NCBI GenBank assembly: GCA_964483805.1
Contig: CAZADH010000023.1
Location: 1 to 35,069 of the forward strand
DNA from: CAZADH01 sp964483805
GTDB taxonomy: Bacteria > Muiribacteriota > Ozemobacteria > Ozemobacterales > Ozemobacteraceae
Direction: 5' to 3'
Length of the DNA stretch: 35,069 bases
The stretch's first letter is position 1; each line of letters opens with the position of its first letter. Shown here one piece after another: positions 24,551 through 34,092 of this stretch. The notes below the pieces were generated by a model that saw only the letters and a list, made by a program, of their open reading frames with translations, had not been told where the DNA came from and searched no databases. The translations under genes and the position numbers were made by a program.

Positions 24551-24565
24551 TTGTGCGTTGCACAA
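24551..24565. promoter_or_regulatory. Palindromic operator candidate before the SDR-thiolase operon
   Basis: TTGTGC-GTT-GCACAA is a perfect 6+6 inverted repeat with a 3-base centre, placed eight bases upstream of the -35 box. It is a plausible site for a dimeric regulator; no regulator gene lies in the window. Confidence 0.55.
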
Positions 24566-24573
24566 TTTTCTTC

Positions 24574-24602
24574 TTTACTTCCCGGCGCAAGCATGTTACT
24601 AT
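24574..24602 (+). promoter_or_regulatory. Promoter of the SDR-thiolase operon
   Basis: TTTACT (24574-24579) and TACTAT (24597-24602) are 17 bases apart; each matches the sigma-70 consensus at four of six positions. Transcription would begin near 24609. Confidence 0.45.
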
Positions 24603-24790
24603 TACGTGGCTTCGTTACATATCATCACGGGCGCCCACAGCCAGACCACTTACTGCGACGCACAATCGGCGGTGACCGCGACCGGCAAACCGACGGGGCC
24701 GGAGTTTCATGAGACCTACAACGAGCCGGTTCGGCGGGCAGCACGACGCCCACCAGACCACGGCAGAAAACAAAGAAGCGAGGTAACAAC

Positions 24791-25582
24791 GTGGAATTGA
24801 AGAACTCGGTTGTCGTCGTCACCGGCGGAGCCAGCGGTATCGGCGAAGCGGTCGCCACTTCATTGGCGGCCCGGGGCGCCAAGGTCGTCATCGGCGACAT
24901 GGATCAAAAAGGCCTCGAGCGCGTGGCCGGGCAGATCACCGCCGCCGGCGGTCAGGCCGCCTTTGCCCGCTGCAACGTCACCAGCGACGAAGACGTCGCC
25001 AACCTCATGGACCTGGCGATCGACAAGTTCGGTTCGCTCAACATCTGTGTGGCCAGCGCCGGCATCATCAAAGACGGGCTCTTCGTCAACACCGACAAAG
25101 ACACCGGCAAGGTCAAGAAGGCAATGACCACCGACCAGTTCAAGATGGTCGTCGACGTGAACCTCGTGGGCAGCTTCATCACGCTGCGCGAAGCGGCGAT
25201 CCGCATGGTCAACAACGGTTACCAGGGCCTGCTCGTGCCGATCTCGTCGGTCAACAAGACCGGTCAGACCGGCCAGCTCAACTACTCCTCGACCAAGGCC
25301 GCCATCGCCCTCTGGCCCAAGATCATCGTCGGCGAGTTCCAGATGCGCGGCATCCAGAACGTGCGCTGCGTCGCCGTCGCCCCCGGTTACGTGGGCACGC
25401 CGATGGTCAAAGGCATGAATCAAGATGCGCTGGCCGGCATCCTCAAGGGCGTGCACATCAACCGCCTGATCGAACCGCAGGAGATCGCCGACATCATCGC
25501 TTATGCAGCGCAAAATGAAGCCATCGACGCGACCTGTCTCGAGATCACCGGTGGCCTGATCGCCAACGGCCTGGCCAAGTAA
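24791..25582 (+). CDS. SDR family oxidoreductase (3-hydroxyacyl-CoA dehydrogenase type)
   Basis: A 263-residue classical short-chain dehydrogenase. The TGGASGIG motif (residues 11-18) binds NAD(P), D36 after the second strand (IGDMD) favours NAD, VASAG stands where NNAG is usual, and the catalytic S153, Y165 and K169 (YSSTK) are present. GTG 24791 has GAGG nine bases upstream. With the thiolase 15 bases downstream it probably forms a 3-hydroxyacyl-CoA/3-ketoacyl-CoA pair in beta-oxidation or branched-chain amino-acid breakdown; the substrate cannot be read from sequence. Confidence 0.85.
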   Translation: MELKNSVVVVTGGASGIGEAVATSLAARGAKVVIGDMDQKGLERVAGQITAAGGQAAFARCNVTSDEDVANLMDLAIDKFGSLNICVASAGIIKDGLFVNTDKDTGKVKKAMTTDQFKMVVDVNLVGSFITLREAAIRMVNNGYQGLLVPISSVNKTGQTGQLNYSSTKAAIALWPKIIVGEFQMRGIQNVRCVAVAPGYVGTPMVKGMNQDALAGILKGVHINRLIEPQEIADIIAYAAQNEAIDATCLEITGGLIANGLAK

Positions 25583-25597
25583 CGGAGAGGTGAAACC

Positions 25598-26851
25598 ATG
25601 AGTAAAGTCAGCATCATCGGCGCCTACAACACCAAGTTCGGGTCTTTGATCGAGATCAAAGACATGATCAGCTTCAAGAAGAAGATCGACGTCAAATCGT
25701 TCTACGACCTCATCATCGAGGCCGGCCAGGGCGCCATCAAAGACTCGGGCCTCGAGGCCAAAGATATTGACGCTGTATGGATCGGGTCCTGCTCGCCGTC
25801 GCGCTTCGTCAACCAGGAGCACGTGGCCCCGATCGCGGTGGCCATTGACCCGGCTCTGCGCTTCAAGCCGATGACCCGCACCGAGTGCGCCTGCGCCAGT
25901 TCGTCGGTCGCCATTTACGATGCCGCCTACGCCATCGAGGCGGGCCGCTTTAAGAACGTGCTCGTCATCGGCGTCGAGAAGATGAACCTGCTCGACACCC
26001 CGTCGATGACCGCCACCCTGGCGACCTGTTCGTATTATCCCGAGGAGGGCGGCAAGGGCGCGACCTTCCCGAGTCTGTTCGCCGAACTGGCCAAAGCGTA
26101 TGCCGAGCACTACAAACTGTCCGACACCGACTTCCGCAACATGCTCGCCCACGTCGCCGCCCTCTGCTACAAGAACGCCGCCTCGAACCCGCTCGCGCAT
26201 ATCCAGAACGGCCCCGCGACACCCGCCGAGATTCTCGCCCTGCCTGAGACCGGCCGCGGCTCGAACCTGATGATCGCCGCACCTCTGCGCCTGCACGACT
26301 GCTCGCTGGTCACCGATGGCGCCGCCGCCGTGGTGCTGACCAACACCAAGAACGCCAAGGCGAGCAAAGAGAAGGTCGTCGAGATCGCCGGTATCGGTCA
26401 CTCGGCCGAGTATCTGCCCCTGTCGAAGCGCCCCAACAAATGGACGCTCGAAGCCGGCAAAGACGCGGTCAAGAAAGCCTTCGCCGAGGCGAGCATTTCG
26501 GCGAAAGACATCGACATCGCCGAGGTGCACGACTGCTTCACCATCAATCAACTGCTCACCACCGAAGCGTTGGGCCTGTCAGATGATGGCCGCGCCGGTC
26601 ACGATTATGTCGCCGGTCGGTTCACCGCCGACGACGACAAGGTGTGCGTAAACCTGTCGGGCGGCCTGAAGGCCAAGGGCCACCCGGTCGGCGCCACCGG
26701 CGCCTCGATGCACGCCCTCATCTACAAGCAGTTGATCGGCGAACCGATCGGCCTCGCCCCCCGCAAGAAGACCCCGCAGGTCGGCGTCAGCTTCAACGTC
26801 GGCGGCTCGGCCGTGACCAACTGCGTCACCGTCATGCGCCGCATCAAGTAA
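25598..26851 (+). CDS. Thiolase (acetyl-CoA C-acetyltransferase, SCP-x-like)
   Basis: A 417-residue thiolase. The nucleophile is C99 in ECACASSS; the VHDCFT histidine (about residue 310) and GGLKAKGHPVGATG (about 350) complete the active site. The H-D-C-F rather than N-E-A-F motif places it in the SCP-x/SCP2-like thiolase group rather than the FadA/PhaA group. It would cleave or form 3-ketoacyl-CoA. GAGAGG lies upstream of the ATG. A palindrome and a strong terminator follow. Confidence 0.88.
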   Translation: MSKVSIIGAYNTKFGSLIEIKDMISFKKKIDVKSFYDLIIEAGQGAIKDSGLEAKDIDAVWIGSCSPSRFVNQEHVAPIAVAIDPALRFKPMTRTECACASSSVAIYDAAYAIEAGRFKNVLVIGVEKMNLLDTPSMTATLATCSYYPEEGGKGATFPSLFAELAKAYAEHYKLSDTDFRNMLAHVAALCYKNAASNPLAHIQNGPATPAEILALPETGRGSNLMIAAPLRLHDCSLVTDGAAAVVLTNTKNAKASKEKVVEIAGIGHSAEYLPLSKRPNKWTLEAGKDAVKKAFAEASISAKDIDIAEVHDCFTINQLLTTEALGLSDDGRAGHDYVAGRFTADDDKVCVNLSGGLKAKGHPVGATGASMHALIYKQLIGEPIGLAPRKKTPQVGVSFNVGGSAVTNCVTVMRRIK

Positions 26852-26856
26852 CAAGA

Positions 26857-26869
26857 AATACTGCGTATT
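26857..26869. repeat. ATAC-N3-GTAT palindrome after the thiolase gene
   Basis: A perfect AATAC-TGC-GTATT palindrome lies five bases after the thiolase stop and two bases before the terminator stem. It is one of the eight exact copies in the window. Confidence 0.75.
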
Positions 26870-26871
26870 GC

Positions 26872-26909
26872 ACCGGCGCGGTTCCTCTCGGAACCGCGCC
26901 GGTTTGTTC
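26872..26909 (+). terminator. Intrinsic terminator of the SDR-thiolase operon
   Basis: A perfect 14-bp stem (26872-26885 with 26890-26903) with a TCTC loop, followed by TTGTTC, begins 21 bases after the thiolase stop. Confidence 0.85.
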
Positions 26910-26917
26910 ACCTGTGT

Positions 26918-26923
26918 TATAGT
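26918..26923 (+). promoter_or_regulatory. Extended -10 box of the transporter promoter
   Basis: TGT-TATAGT is an extended -10 box, and 13 bases around it (CTGTGTTATAGTC) are identical to the cobO promoter. No good -35 box is visible, as the terminator stem occupies that place. The start would be near 26930, about 30 bases before the gene. Confidence 0.5.
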
Positions 26924-26961
26924 CTCGGGAAACTCCCCCCACGACGACTGGAGGCACCGCC

Positions 26962-28299
26962 CTGCTGAACCAACCACGAACCGGTCCGTTGCTCGGCCGT
27001 GTCTTGCTGTCCGGCTGCTATTTCTGGCTGGTCATGGTCGTGTATTACATTCTCAAACCGGTGCGCGACTCGCTCTTCCTCGGTCAGAGCGGCATTCGCG
27101 ACCTGCCGCTGGCGCACCTGGTCAATCTCGGGGCGACGCTGCTGTTCGTGCACCTCTACGTCACCCTGTCGCGGCGCTTGAACCGCCGGCATTTCGTCGT
27201 CGGCGTAAACCTGTTCTTCATCGTCGCCATGCTGGCCTTCTGGGTGGTGCTCGGCCCGTTGGCCGCGCCGCCGGAGCTCCGCACCCTGCTGGCCTGGTGC
27301 TACTTCGTTTTTGTCTCGGCTTTTTCGGTCTTCGGCGTCAGCCTGTTGTGGTCGCTGACCCATGCGACCTTCACCACCGACGAGGGCAAACGGTGTTACG
27401 GCTGGATCGGCTCGGGCGGCACGCTTGGCGCTCTCAGCGGCGGGCTTCTCACCAACAACCTGGCCCGCGAGATCGGCACCACCAATCTCGTGCTGCTCGC
27501 CTTGTTGTGCTTCCTGCCCTGCATGGCGCTGGGCTGGGCCCTGGGCCGGCGCGCCGACGAGAGCGAGCCGGATGAAACCGCCTCTCCGCAGCGAAAGTCA
27601 CCCGGCAGTCAGGCCAAACCTGCCGCGCCCGCAACCGAACAACCCTCGGCCGTGAGCATGTTGTTCGCCAATCCGTTCGTCGGCCTCATCGCTCTGCTCG
27701 TCTTCGTCAAGCTTTTCGTCGGCCTGACGCAGGACTACCAGTCGCAGGAGTTCATTGCCCGCGCCTTCCCCCAGGACCAAGACGGCCGCACTCAGTTCTT
27801 CGGCGCGATCTACCAATACACCAACGCGCTCGGCCTGTTCCTCGGCGTGGTCGTGACCGGCCCGGTCCAGGCGCGCTGGGGCGCGCTTCCCGGCCTGGCC
27901 ACCTACCCGATCGCCACTCTGTTGGGCGGCCTCGCCCTGCTAACGTGGCCGAGTCTCACCACGGTGTTCTGGTTGGCCGTGGTGTCGCAGGCCTGCGCCT
28001 ACTCGATCTTCCAGTGGTCGCAGGAACTGCTCTATCAGCGCACGACCAAAGAAGAGAAGTTCGTCGCCAAGGGCTTCATCGATTCGTTCGTCTTCCGCCT
28101 CGGCACCGGGGCGGCGGCTCTCACCATCCTCGGCATCGGCCGGTTGGGCGACCTGGGCTGCGTGCAGACCGCACCGGTGGTCATGGTGGCGCTGCTCGCC
28201 AGCAGCATCGCCCTGTTCGTCATCGCCGTCCGGTTGGGCCGGGCCTTTCTCGCGCTCGACCCCGCCCGGACAGCACCACCCACCGACATACGTCAATAA
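26962..28299 (+). CDS. Tlc/NTT-like nucleotide transporter family (MFS)
   Basis: A 445-residue membrane protein with about twelve hydrophobic segments. The first helix, FWLVMVVYYILKPVRDSLFL, matches the (Y/F)-x-L-(R/K)-PVRD motif of ATP:ADP translocase-like (Tlc/NTT) proteins and their relatives in free-living bacteria; WIGSGGTLGALSGG follows, and a charged, probably cytoplasmic loop (about residues 195-230) separates the halves. In free-living bacteria the substrate is uncertain. The best ribosome site (GGAGG, 26950-26954) is seven bases before a CTG at 26962; the nearest conventional start, TTG 26989, has none. I therefore propose a CTG start. Confidence 0.75.
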   Translation: MLNQPRTGPLLGRVLLSGCYFWLVMVVYYILKPVRDSLFLGQSGIRDLPLAHLVNLGATLLFVHLYVTLSRRLNRRHFVVGVNLFFIVAMLAFWVVLGPLAAPPELRTLLAWCYFVFVSAFSVFGVSLLWSLTHATFTTDEGKRCYGWIGSGGTLGALSGGLLTNNLAREIGTTNLVLLALLCFLPCMALGWALGRRADESEPDETASPQRKSPGSQAKPAAPATEQPSAVSMLFANPFVGLIALLVFVKLFVGLTQDYQSQEFIARAFPQDQDGRTQFFGAIYQYTNALGLFLGVVVTGPVQARWGALPGLATYPIATLLGGLALLTWPSLTTVFWLAVVSQACAYSIFQWSQELLYQRTTKEEKFVAKGFIDSFVFRLGTGAAALTILGIGRLGDLGCVQTAPVVMVALLASSIALFVIAVRLGRAFLALDPARTAPPTDIRQ

Positions 28300-28318
28300 A
28301 ACGTATTGCCATTGCCAC

Positions 28319-29692
28319 TCACGCGACCGGGGCAAACTTCGCAGTGAAATGGCGCAGGAACGGCGGCTCCCAGACGATGCGGAGGCCCCGGGCACTCTGG
28401 CGCTCGCGATAGGTTTCGATGATCGCTTCGATCGCGAAATCGAAATGGCTCGGGGTGTAGACGCGGCGCGGGAAAGCGAGACGCACCAACTCCATCGGCG
28501 CCGGCAGGTCCTTGCCCGTCTTCTTGTCTTTCTTGCCGAACATGACGCTGCCGATCTCGACGGCGCGAATGCCACCGGTCTTATACAACTCGCAACACAG
28601 CACCTGCCCGGGAAACTGCTGCGGCGGGACATGCGGATAGAACGCTTTGGCATCGATGTACACCGCGTGCCCCCCGGTCGGCTGGATGATGCTCACTCCG
28701 GCTGCCAACAACCGCTCGCCCATGTATTCGGCGGTGCGGATGCGGTAGCGCAGGTAGTCTTCGTGCAGCACCTCCTCGAGACCGACCGCCAGCGCCTCGA
28801 GATCGCGACCCGCCAGGCCACCGTAGCTCGGGAAACCCTCGGTCAGAATCAGCACGTTGCGGGCGTGCATGGCCAGCGCGTCGTCGTTCATGGCCAGGAA
28901 ACCACCGATGTTGACCATGCCGTCTTTCTTGGCGCTCATCGTGCAGCCGTCGGCATACGAGAACATCTCTTGCGCGATTTCGAGCAGGGACGCCTTCGCG
29001 TATTTCTTGTCACGCACCTTGATGAAATAGGCGTTCTCGGCAAAACGGCAGGCGTCAATAAAAAACGGTATCTTGTATTTACGATACAGCTTCGCCGTCT
29101 GCCGGATGCACTCCATCGACACCGGCTGCCCGCCGCCGGAGTTGTTGGTGACAGTCAGCATGCCCAGCGGCACGTGGCGATGGTTCTTTTCGAGATAGGC
29201 CGCGAGCTTGTCGACATCCATGTTGCCCTTGAACGGGTGGATCAGCGACGGTACCTTGCCCTCGGGGATGACCAGATCGACGGCCTCGCCCTCGTTGAAC
29301 TCGATGTTGGCCCGGGTCGTGTCGAAATGCGTGTTGTTGGGGACCTTGTTGCCTTTCTTGACCAGCAGCGAGAACAGGATGCGCTCGGCCGCCCGCCCCT
29401 GATGCGTAGGAATGACGTTTTTGAACCCGGTGATCTCGCGGACCCGTTTCTCGAAATTGAAGAAACTGCGGCTGCCGGCGTAGGCCTCGTCGCCCATCAT
29501 GATCGCCGCCCACTGCCGGTCGCTCATTGCCCCGGTTCCGCTGTCGGTGAGGAAATCGAGCAAGATGTCTTCGGCCTTGATGGTGAACTGGTTGTAATCG
29601 GCCTGCCGCAGAATCGCCGCGCGCTGGCGGGGGGTCGTCTGCCGGATCGACTCGACCATCTTGATCTTGAACGGTTCGATCAACGTCTTCAT
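28319..29692 (-). CDS. tnaA: Tryptophanase (beta-eliminating PLP lyase)
   Basis: A 457-residue PLP enzyme of the tryptophanase/tyrosine phenol-lyase family. LLDFLTDSGTGAMSD, GDEAYAGSRSFF, PTHQGRAAE, and the PLP-lysine segment CTMSAKKDGMVNIGG (K255-K256) are present. The C-terminal GIRAVEIGS agrees with tryptophanase; tyrosine phenol-lyase has the GVRSMERG arginine at this place. It would split tryptophan into indole, pyruvate and ammonia, and can also act on serine or cysteine. The RBS is good (AAGGAG before ATG 29692). No tnaB or leader peptide is seen. Convergent with the transporter gene. Confidence 0.85.
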   Translation of the reverse strand: MKTLIEPFKIKMVESIRQTTPRQRAAILRQADYNQFTIKAEDILLDFLTDSGTGAMSDRQWAAIMMGDEAYAGSRSFFNFEKRVREITGFKNVIPTHQGRAAERILFSLLVKKGNKVPNNTHFDTTRANIEFNEGEAVDLVIPEGKVPSLIHPFKGNMDVDKLAAYLEKNHRHVPLGMLTVTNNSGGGQPVSMECIRQTAKLYRKYKIPFFIDACRFAENAYFIKVRDKKYAKASLLEIAQEMFSYADGCTMSAKKDGMVNIGGFLAMNDDALAMHARNVLILTEGFPSYGGLAGRDLEALAVGLEEVLHEDYLRYRIRTAEYMGERLLAAGVSIIQPTGGHAVYIDAKAFYPHVPPQQFPGQVLCCELYKTGGIRAVEIGSVMFGKKDKKTGKDLPAPMELVRLAFPRRVYTPSHFDFAIEAIIETYRERQSARGLRIVWEPPFLRHFTAKFAPVA

Positions 29693-30055
29693 CGCGTCAC
29701 TCTCCTTGCCCCGATTGAGGATCGTGAGACATCATGCCATCATCCGCCCACCGAAGCAACGAGGCTTCGCGCGACGCACCCTTGGCGAACCGCGTGCGTA
29801 GCCCCTTCTCGGTCCCGCCGATGGATGCACCCCACTCGCTTCGCAGAAACACACCCAGTTGACGCGGTTCAGATCTGTTTGGTACCGTATCTTCATTGAG
29901 TCCTGTCCTTCCGAGTGATTCGGATCATTGGTCGCAGTTTCGCGCAGGGCGGAAGGGCTGGCCGGGCGGAGCAACACAACGCAACGTTTTCTTGCCGCAC
30001 TTGATGCGACGCTATATGTTACGCTGTTTCTGATTTCATGGTGAGGGGGACTCGA
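29693..30055. other. Intergenic region between tnaA and the lipoproteins
   Basis: These 363 bases hold no confident gene. On the minus strand a 54-codon frame (29896 down to 29732) has AGGA before its ATG and begins MKIRYQTDLNRVNW, like the start of some GNAT acetyltransferases, but the remainder is arginine-rich and unlike them, so it may be a decayed gene start. Confidence 0.4.
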
Positions 30056-30976
<921 letters not shown>

Positions 30977-31077
30977 GCGGACCGACCAACACAATGACCG
31001 CGCTGTCTTCAAACACTGGACGATGCAACGACCGACCCAATGCTCGGTGCAAAATGGCGCCCCATCGAGGTGAGGTG

Positions 31078-32394
31078 ATGCCCCTCTCGCCGGTTTGTTC
31101 CGCGAAATGGATAGCCCTGCGTTCAACGAGCCGACTGTTTGGGATCTTCGTTTTGAGCACAATTCTGTCGTGCGTTGGTTGCTTCCAAAAAACGTTCTTC
31201 CCTACCGCGACTTTTACCATCACGCAGGTCGACCCGTTTGACGTGACTTGGGAACGGGACGCGGCTGCGCCTGTTGGCGCGTACAGGTTGCCAAACGTTG
31301 TCCTGTCCGTGCGTTCGGACAGCGGCGTGGCGGCGACCATTTTGAGCGCGACTGTAACATACCGAACCCGACTTGGGGACCTGATTGATCGACTGACTTT
31401 TACTCGCCCTGTCAACGTTGCCCTCAAACCCTCCACCGGAGGATCTTCCGTCAACACAGACATCACTCTTGTTCTGAACTCGGACGAGGTATTGAACTTC
31501 TTGAACAGCACGCAAGCCAATGTATGCCCACTTCGCGTCAACATTTCGTTGAGCATCCAGGACATCAACGGCAATGCTTCCGCAATTCAATCAAATTGCG
31601 TGGTACAAAGTGTCACGACCGATTCGGCTATCACTGGAACACAAACGGGCACCACAACGACCGGCACGACCACAACCGGCGGAATTCCCTTGCTTCCGAC
31701 AGGGTCCAGTACGGGGACAAGCACTGGAGGAGGCACGAGCGCGGGCACTGGAACCGGCACGGGAACCGCCGCCCGTCTAACGCGGCTCGTCATCAATCGA
31801 GATCCACATATTCCCCAAAGCTCGTCGCTCAATCTGAGCACGATCCAGGTCGAGGCGTGGTATAGCGACTACACAGCCCGAAACGTGACCTCGAGTCCAA
31901 ACCTCAAGTGGGAACTGGAAAGCACCCAATTGGGCACCCTCACGGGAACGACATTCACGGCCTTTCAAATCCCGGGGAATGCTTGGTTCAAGGCTACATA
32001 TAACGACGGAGCGAACAGTGACTACACTCCGTTCTGGGTCGAGATCGCCGACGCGAACACCACAACGGGCACGAATACCGGCACGACAAAAGCCTTGTCG
32101 TTTCTGAGAACCGACCCCAGCAATAGTGCCGACATTCTGATAGGCGGATCCTACGACGTATCGCAAGTTATCGTGACCGCCGTTTACACTGATGGCTCGA
32201 GCAAAGTGATCCCGTATCAATCGGCGACTTGGGCACTCCGGACGCCTCCTCCGTATAGCACGTTCATCGGTAGCACATTCACTGCTCCCTCCCGCACGCA
32301 AACGCTTGGAGACCACGCAATCTTCAACATCACCTACACCGAAGGGGGCATTACTACGACGAGTTCCTTCAGTGTTTGGTATTCCGCACCATAG
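31078..32394 (+). CDS. Lipoprotein paralogue 2 with Ig-like C-terminal domains
   Basis: A 438-residue lipoprotein. ATG 31078 has GAGG seven bases upstream, and the N-terminus is a conventional lipoprotein signal (basic AKWIALRSTSRLF, hydrophobic GIFVLSTILS, then CVGC). Residues about 35-190 match the body of the preceding gene (FQKTFFPTATFTITQVDP against IQKTFFPPATFTITQVDP). A T/G-rich linker (TGTTTTGTTTTGG) leads to two Big-like domains (RLVINRDPHIPQSSSLN ... FWVEIADA; LSFLRTDPSNSADILI ... SFSVWYSAP). It lacks the GCAA tract, so it should be expressed constitutively. Tandem duplication with exchange of the C-terminal module is inferred. Confidence 0.8.
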   Translation: MPLSPVCSAKWIALRSTSRLFGIFVLSTILSCVGCFQKTFFPTATFTITQVDPFDVTWERDAAAPVGAYRLPNVVLSVRSDSGVAATILSATVTYRTRLGDLIDRLTFTRPVNVALKPSTGGSSVNTDITLVLNSDEVLNFLNSTQANVCPLRVNISLSIQDINGNASAIQSNCVVQSVTTDSAITGTQTGTTTTGTTTTGGIPLLPTGSSTGTSTGGGTSAGTGTGTGTAARLTRLVINRDPHIPQSSSLNLSTIQVEAWYSDYTARNVTSSPNLKWELESTQLGTLTGTTFTAFQIPGNAWFKATYNDGANSDYTPFWVEIADANTTTGTNTGTTKALSFLRTDPSNSADILIGGSYDVSQVIVTAVYTDGSSKVIPYQSATWALRTPPPYSTFIGSTFTAPSRTQTLGDHAIFNITYTEGGITTTSSFSVWYSAP

Positions 32395-32898
32395 GCGGGG
32401 CAAGGCTGCGGAGTGCGTGTCGGACACGCATGAAAGCTCGTGCCGCGGCGAGGACGCTCTGTTCACATGCTCGAGAGAGCCCGAGGTCTCGCCCAATTGC
32501 CAAGGAGGTTCCCTCCCCGGCGAGCTATCGGCCCTTTACCGACTTCCTCGTGTGTCAGCCAGCACTGGACTCTGTATCGGAACCGTAGCAGAGTTGACCG
32601 CGGCCTACAACAATGCCGTGGCCGGTGGCGATCAAGAACGGATCTTCACTTCAATAACGGCACTCGCCTCCATGTCACCCGGCGATCTCATTGTCGCTTA
32701 TGCCTATGCTGTGTTTCGTGCCAGTGGGCGAATGGCGAGAGACAATCAGCGGCAATCGTTCGGGAGGTACGTGCGGAGCTGTTTCTCGCGACCCCCGATT
32801 GCCAACGCAAACGGGTTGGTGACACAGCTTCCGCTTGTCGGTCGGATGCGCCCGGGCTACACTGGTGCCGACCCTGCATGTGAAAGGACGAGACCGAC
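32395..32898. other. Intergenic region with a possible coding relic
   Basis: These 504 bases lack a gene with a start and ribosome site. One plus-strand frame (about 32582-32800) reads like protein (AELTAAYNNAVAGGDQ, ITALASMSPGDLIVAYAYAV) without a plausible beginning, and the frame upstream looks random. A decayed gene is possible. No terminator for the lipoprotein gene is clear. Confidence 0.35.
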
Positions 32899-34062
32899 AT
32901 GCCAGTCCGCGCCACCAACCGCACGCATTCCGCCCGTTCCCCTTCCGCCACCCCGACACCGCCGCGTCCTCGCGCTTCGCGTCACCGCACCGCGTGGGGT
33001 GGACCCGAACGGCCACCACGCCGGCCGGCAGCTTCCGGCCCCGACGGCCGCCTGATCGAGGTGTTGCGTGACCTCTCGGCCATCGCCTCGCCCTCGGGGT
33101 TCACCCACGACGTCGTCGCCTTCATCGCCGGCATCGCCACCCAAGCCGGGCTGCAAACGCGCATCACGCCCAAGGGCGGGCTGGTCGTCGCCAATCATCC
33201 CGCGCCCACGCTGATGATCGCCGGCCACGTCGACACGCTCGGGGCCGTGGTCAGTCGCATCAACGGCGACGGCAACCTGTCGATCTCCCCCTGGGGCCTG
33301 GTGTTGCCTTCGTTCGAAAGCGAATACGTGACCATCGTCAGCAGTGACGACAAGCGTTTTCGCGGCACGCTTCTGCTCAACAATCCCGCGGCCCACGTCA
33401 ATCGCAATGCCGGCAGCACCGAGCGCAAGGCCGAGAACATGCACATCCGCCTCGACGCTTTGGTCAAGAACGCCGCCGACACTCAGAAGCTGGGCATCGG
33501 CATCGGCGACTTCGTCTGTTTCGATCCGCGGTTCGAGTACACCGACACCGGGTTCATCAAAGCCCGCTTTCTCGACGACAAGGCCGGCTCGGCGGCCATG
33601 ATCGACGCCATGCTGACCCTCGGTGCCACCGCGTTGACCTCTCTGCCCATCGCGTTCTTCTTCTCGGTCCACGAAGAGGTCGGCCACGGCGCGTGCGCCG
33701 GTTGGCCGGTTCAGACCAACGAGATGCTGGTCGTCGACATGGGTGTCGTCGGCGATGGCGTTGCCGGCAGTGAGACCATGGTCTCGATCTGCGTCAAAGA
33801 CTCGAGCGGCCCCTACGATCTCGCCCTGCGGCAGGAACTCGTCGATCTGGCCCGACGGCACAAGTTGCCCCACTGCCTCGATGTTTTCCCCTTCTATGGG
33901 TCCGATGGCTCGGCGGCGCTGCGCGCCGGCTTCGACGGACGTGTCGCCTTGATCGGCCCGGGCGTCTCGGCCTCTCACGGCATGGAACGAACCCACCGGC
34001 AGGGCTTGGCCGCCACCCGCGATCTGATCGTTGCTTTCGCGCGCACCCGGGGCCAACGCTGA
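32899..34062 (+). CDS. M42 family metallopeptidase (aminopeptidase)
   Basis: A 387-residue cytoplasmic dizinc aminopeptidase of the M42 (glutamyl aminopeptidase/PepA-like) family. H110-x-D112 (AGHVDTLGAVV), FLDDKAGSAA (bridging aspartate), SVHEEVGHGA (catalytic and metal glutamates), VVDMGVVGDG and the terminal SHGMERTH histidine are all present. The first 45 residues, rich in arginine, proline and serine, are unusual for the family and probably disordered; ATG 32899 is supported by AAGGA ten bases upstream and no better internal start was seen. The response regulator gene follows after 30 bases. Confidence 0.85.
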   Translation: MPVRATNRTHSARSPSATPTPPRPRASRHRTAWGGPERPPRRPAASGPDGRLIEVLRDLSAIASPSGFTHDVVAFIAGIATQAGLQTRITPKGGLVVANHPAPTLMIAGHVDTLGAVVSRINGDGNLSISPWGLVLPSFESEYVTIVSSDDKRFRGTLLLNNPAAHVNRNAGSTERKAENMHIRLDALVKNAADTQKLGIGIGDFVCFDPRFEYTDTGFIKARFLDDKAGSAAMIDAMLTLGATALTSLPIAFFFSVHEEVGHGACAGWPVQTNEMLVVDMGVVGDGVAGSETMVSICVKDSSGPYDLALRQELVDLARRHKLPHCLDVFPFYGSDGSAALRAGFDGRVALIGPGVSASHGMERTHRQGLAATRDLIVAFARTRGQR

Positions 34063-34092
34063 CCGACAAGCGCAACCATCCCGGCAAGGCCC

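Larger units (their letters stand above)
24363..24790. other. Intergenic region and leader of the SDR-thiolase operon
   Basis: This 428-base divergent region contains no convincing full gene. It holds the palindrome at 24551-24565, a promoter at 24574-24602, and then a leader of about 180 bases before the SDR start. A 25-codon reading frame (24709-24786) with GGAG before its ATG ends just before the SDR start. Confidence 0.6.

Noticed and set aside
24860..26551. 563-codon minus-strand open frame
   Set aside because: It lies opposite the SDR and thiolase genes, whose motifs are complete; its sequence has shadow-frame composition.
29732..29896. 54-codon minus-strand gene starting MKIRYQTDLNRVNW
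   Set aside because: The start resembles GNAT proteins and has a ribosome site, but the rest is arginine-rich and unlike the family; mentioned only as a possible relic.
28349..29899. 516-codon plus-strand open frame over tnaA
   Set aside because: Antisense to an intact tryptophanase; no domain is recognisable.
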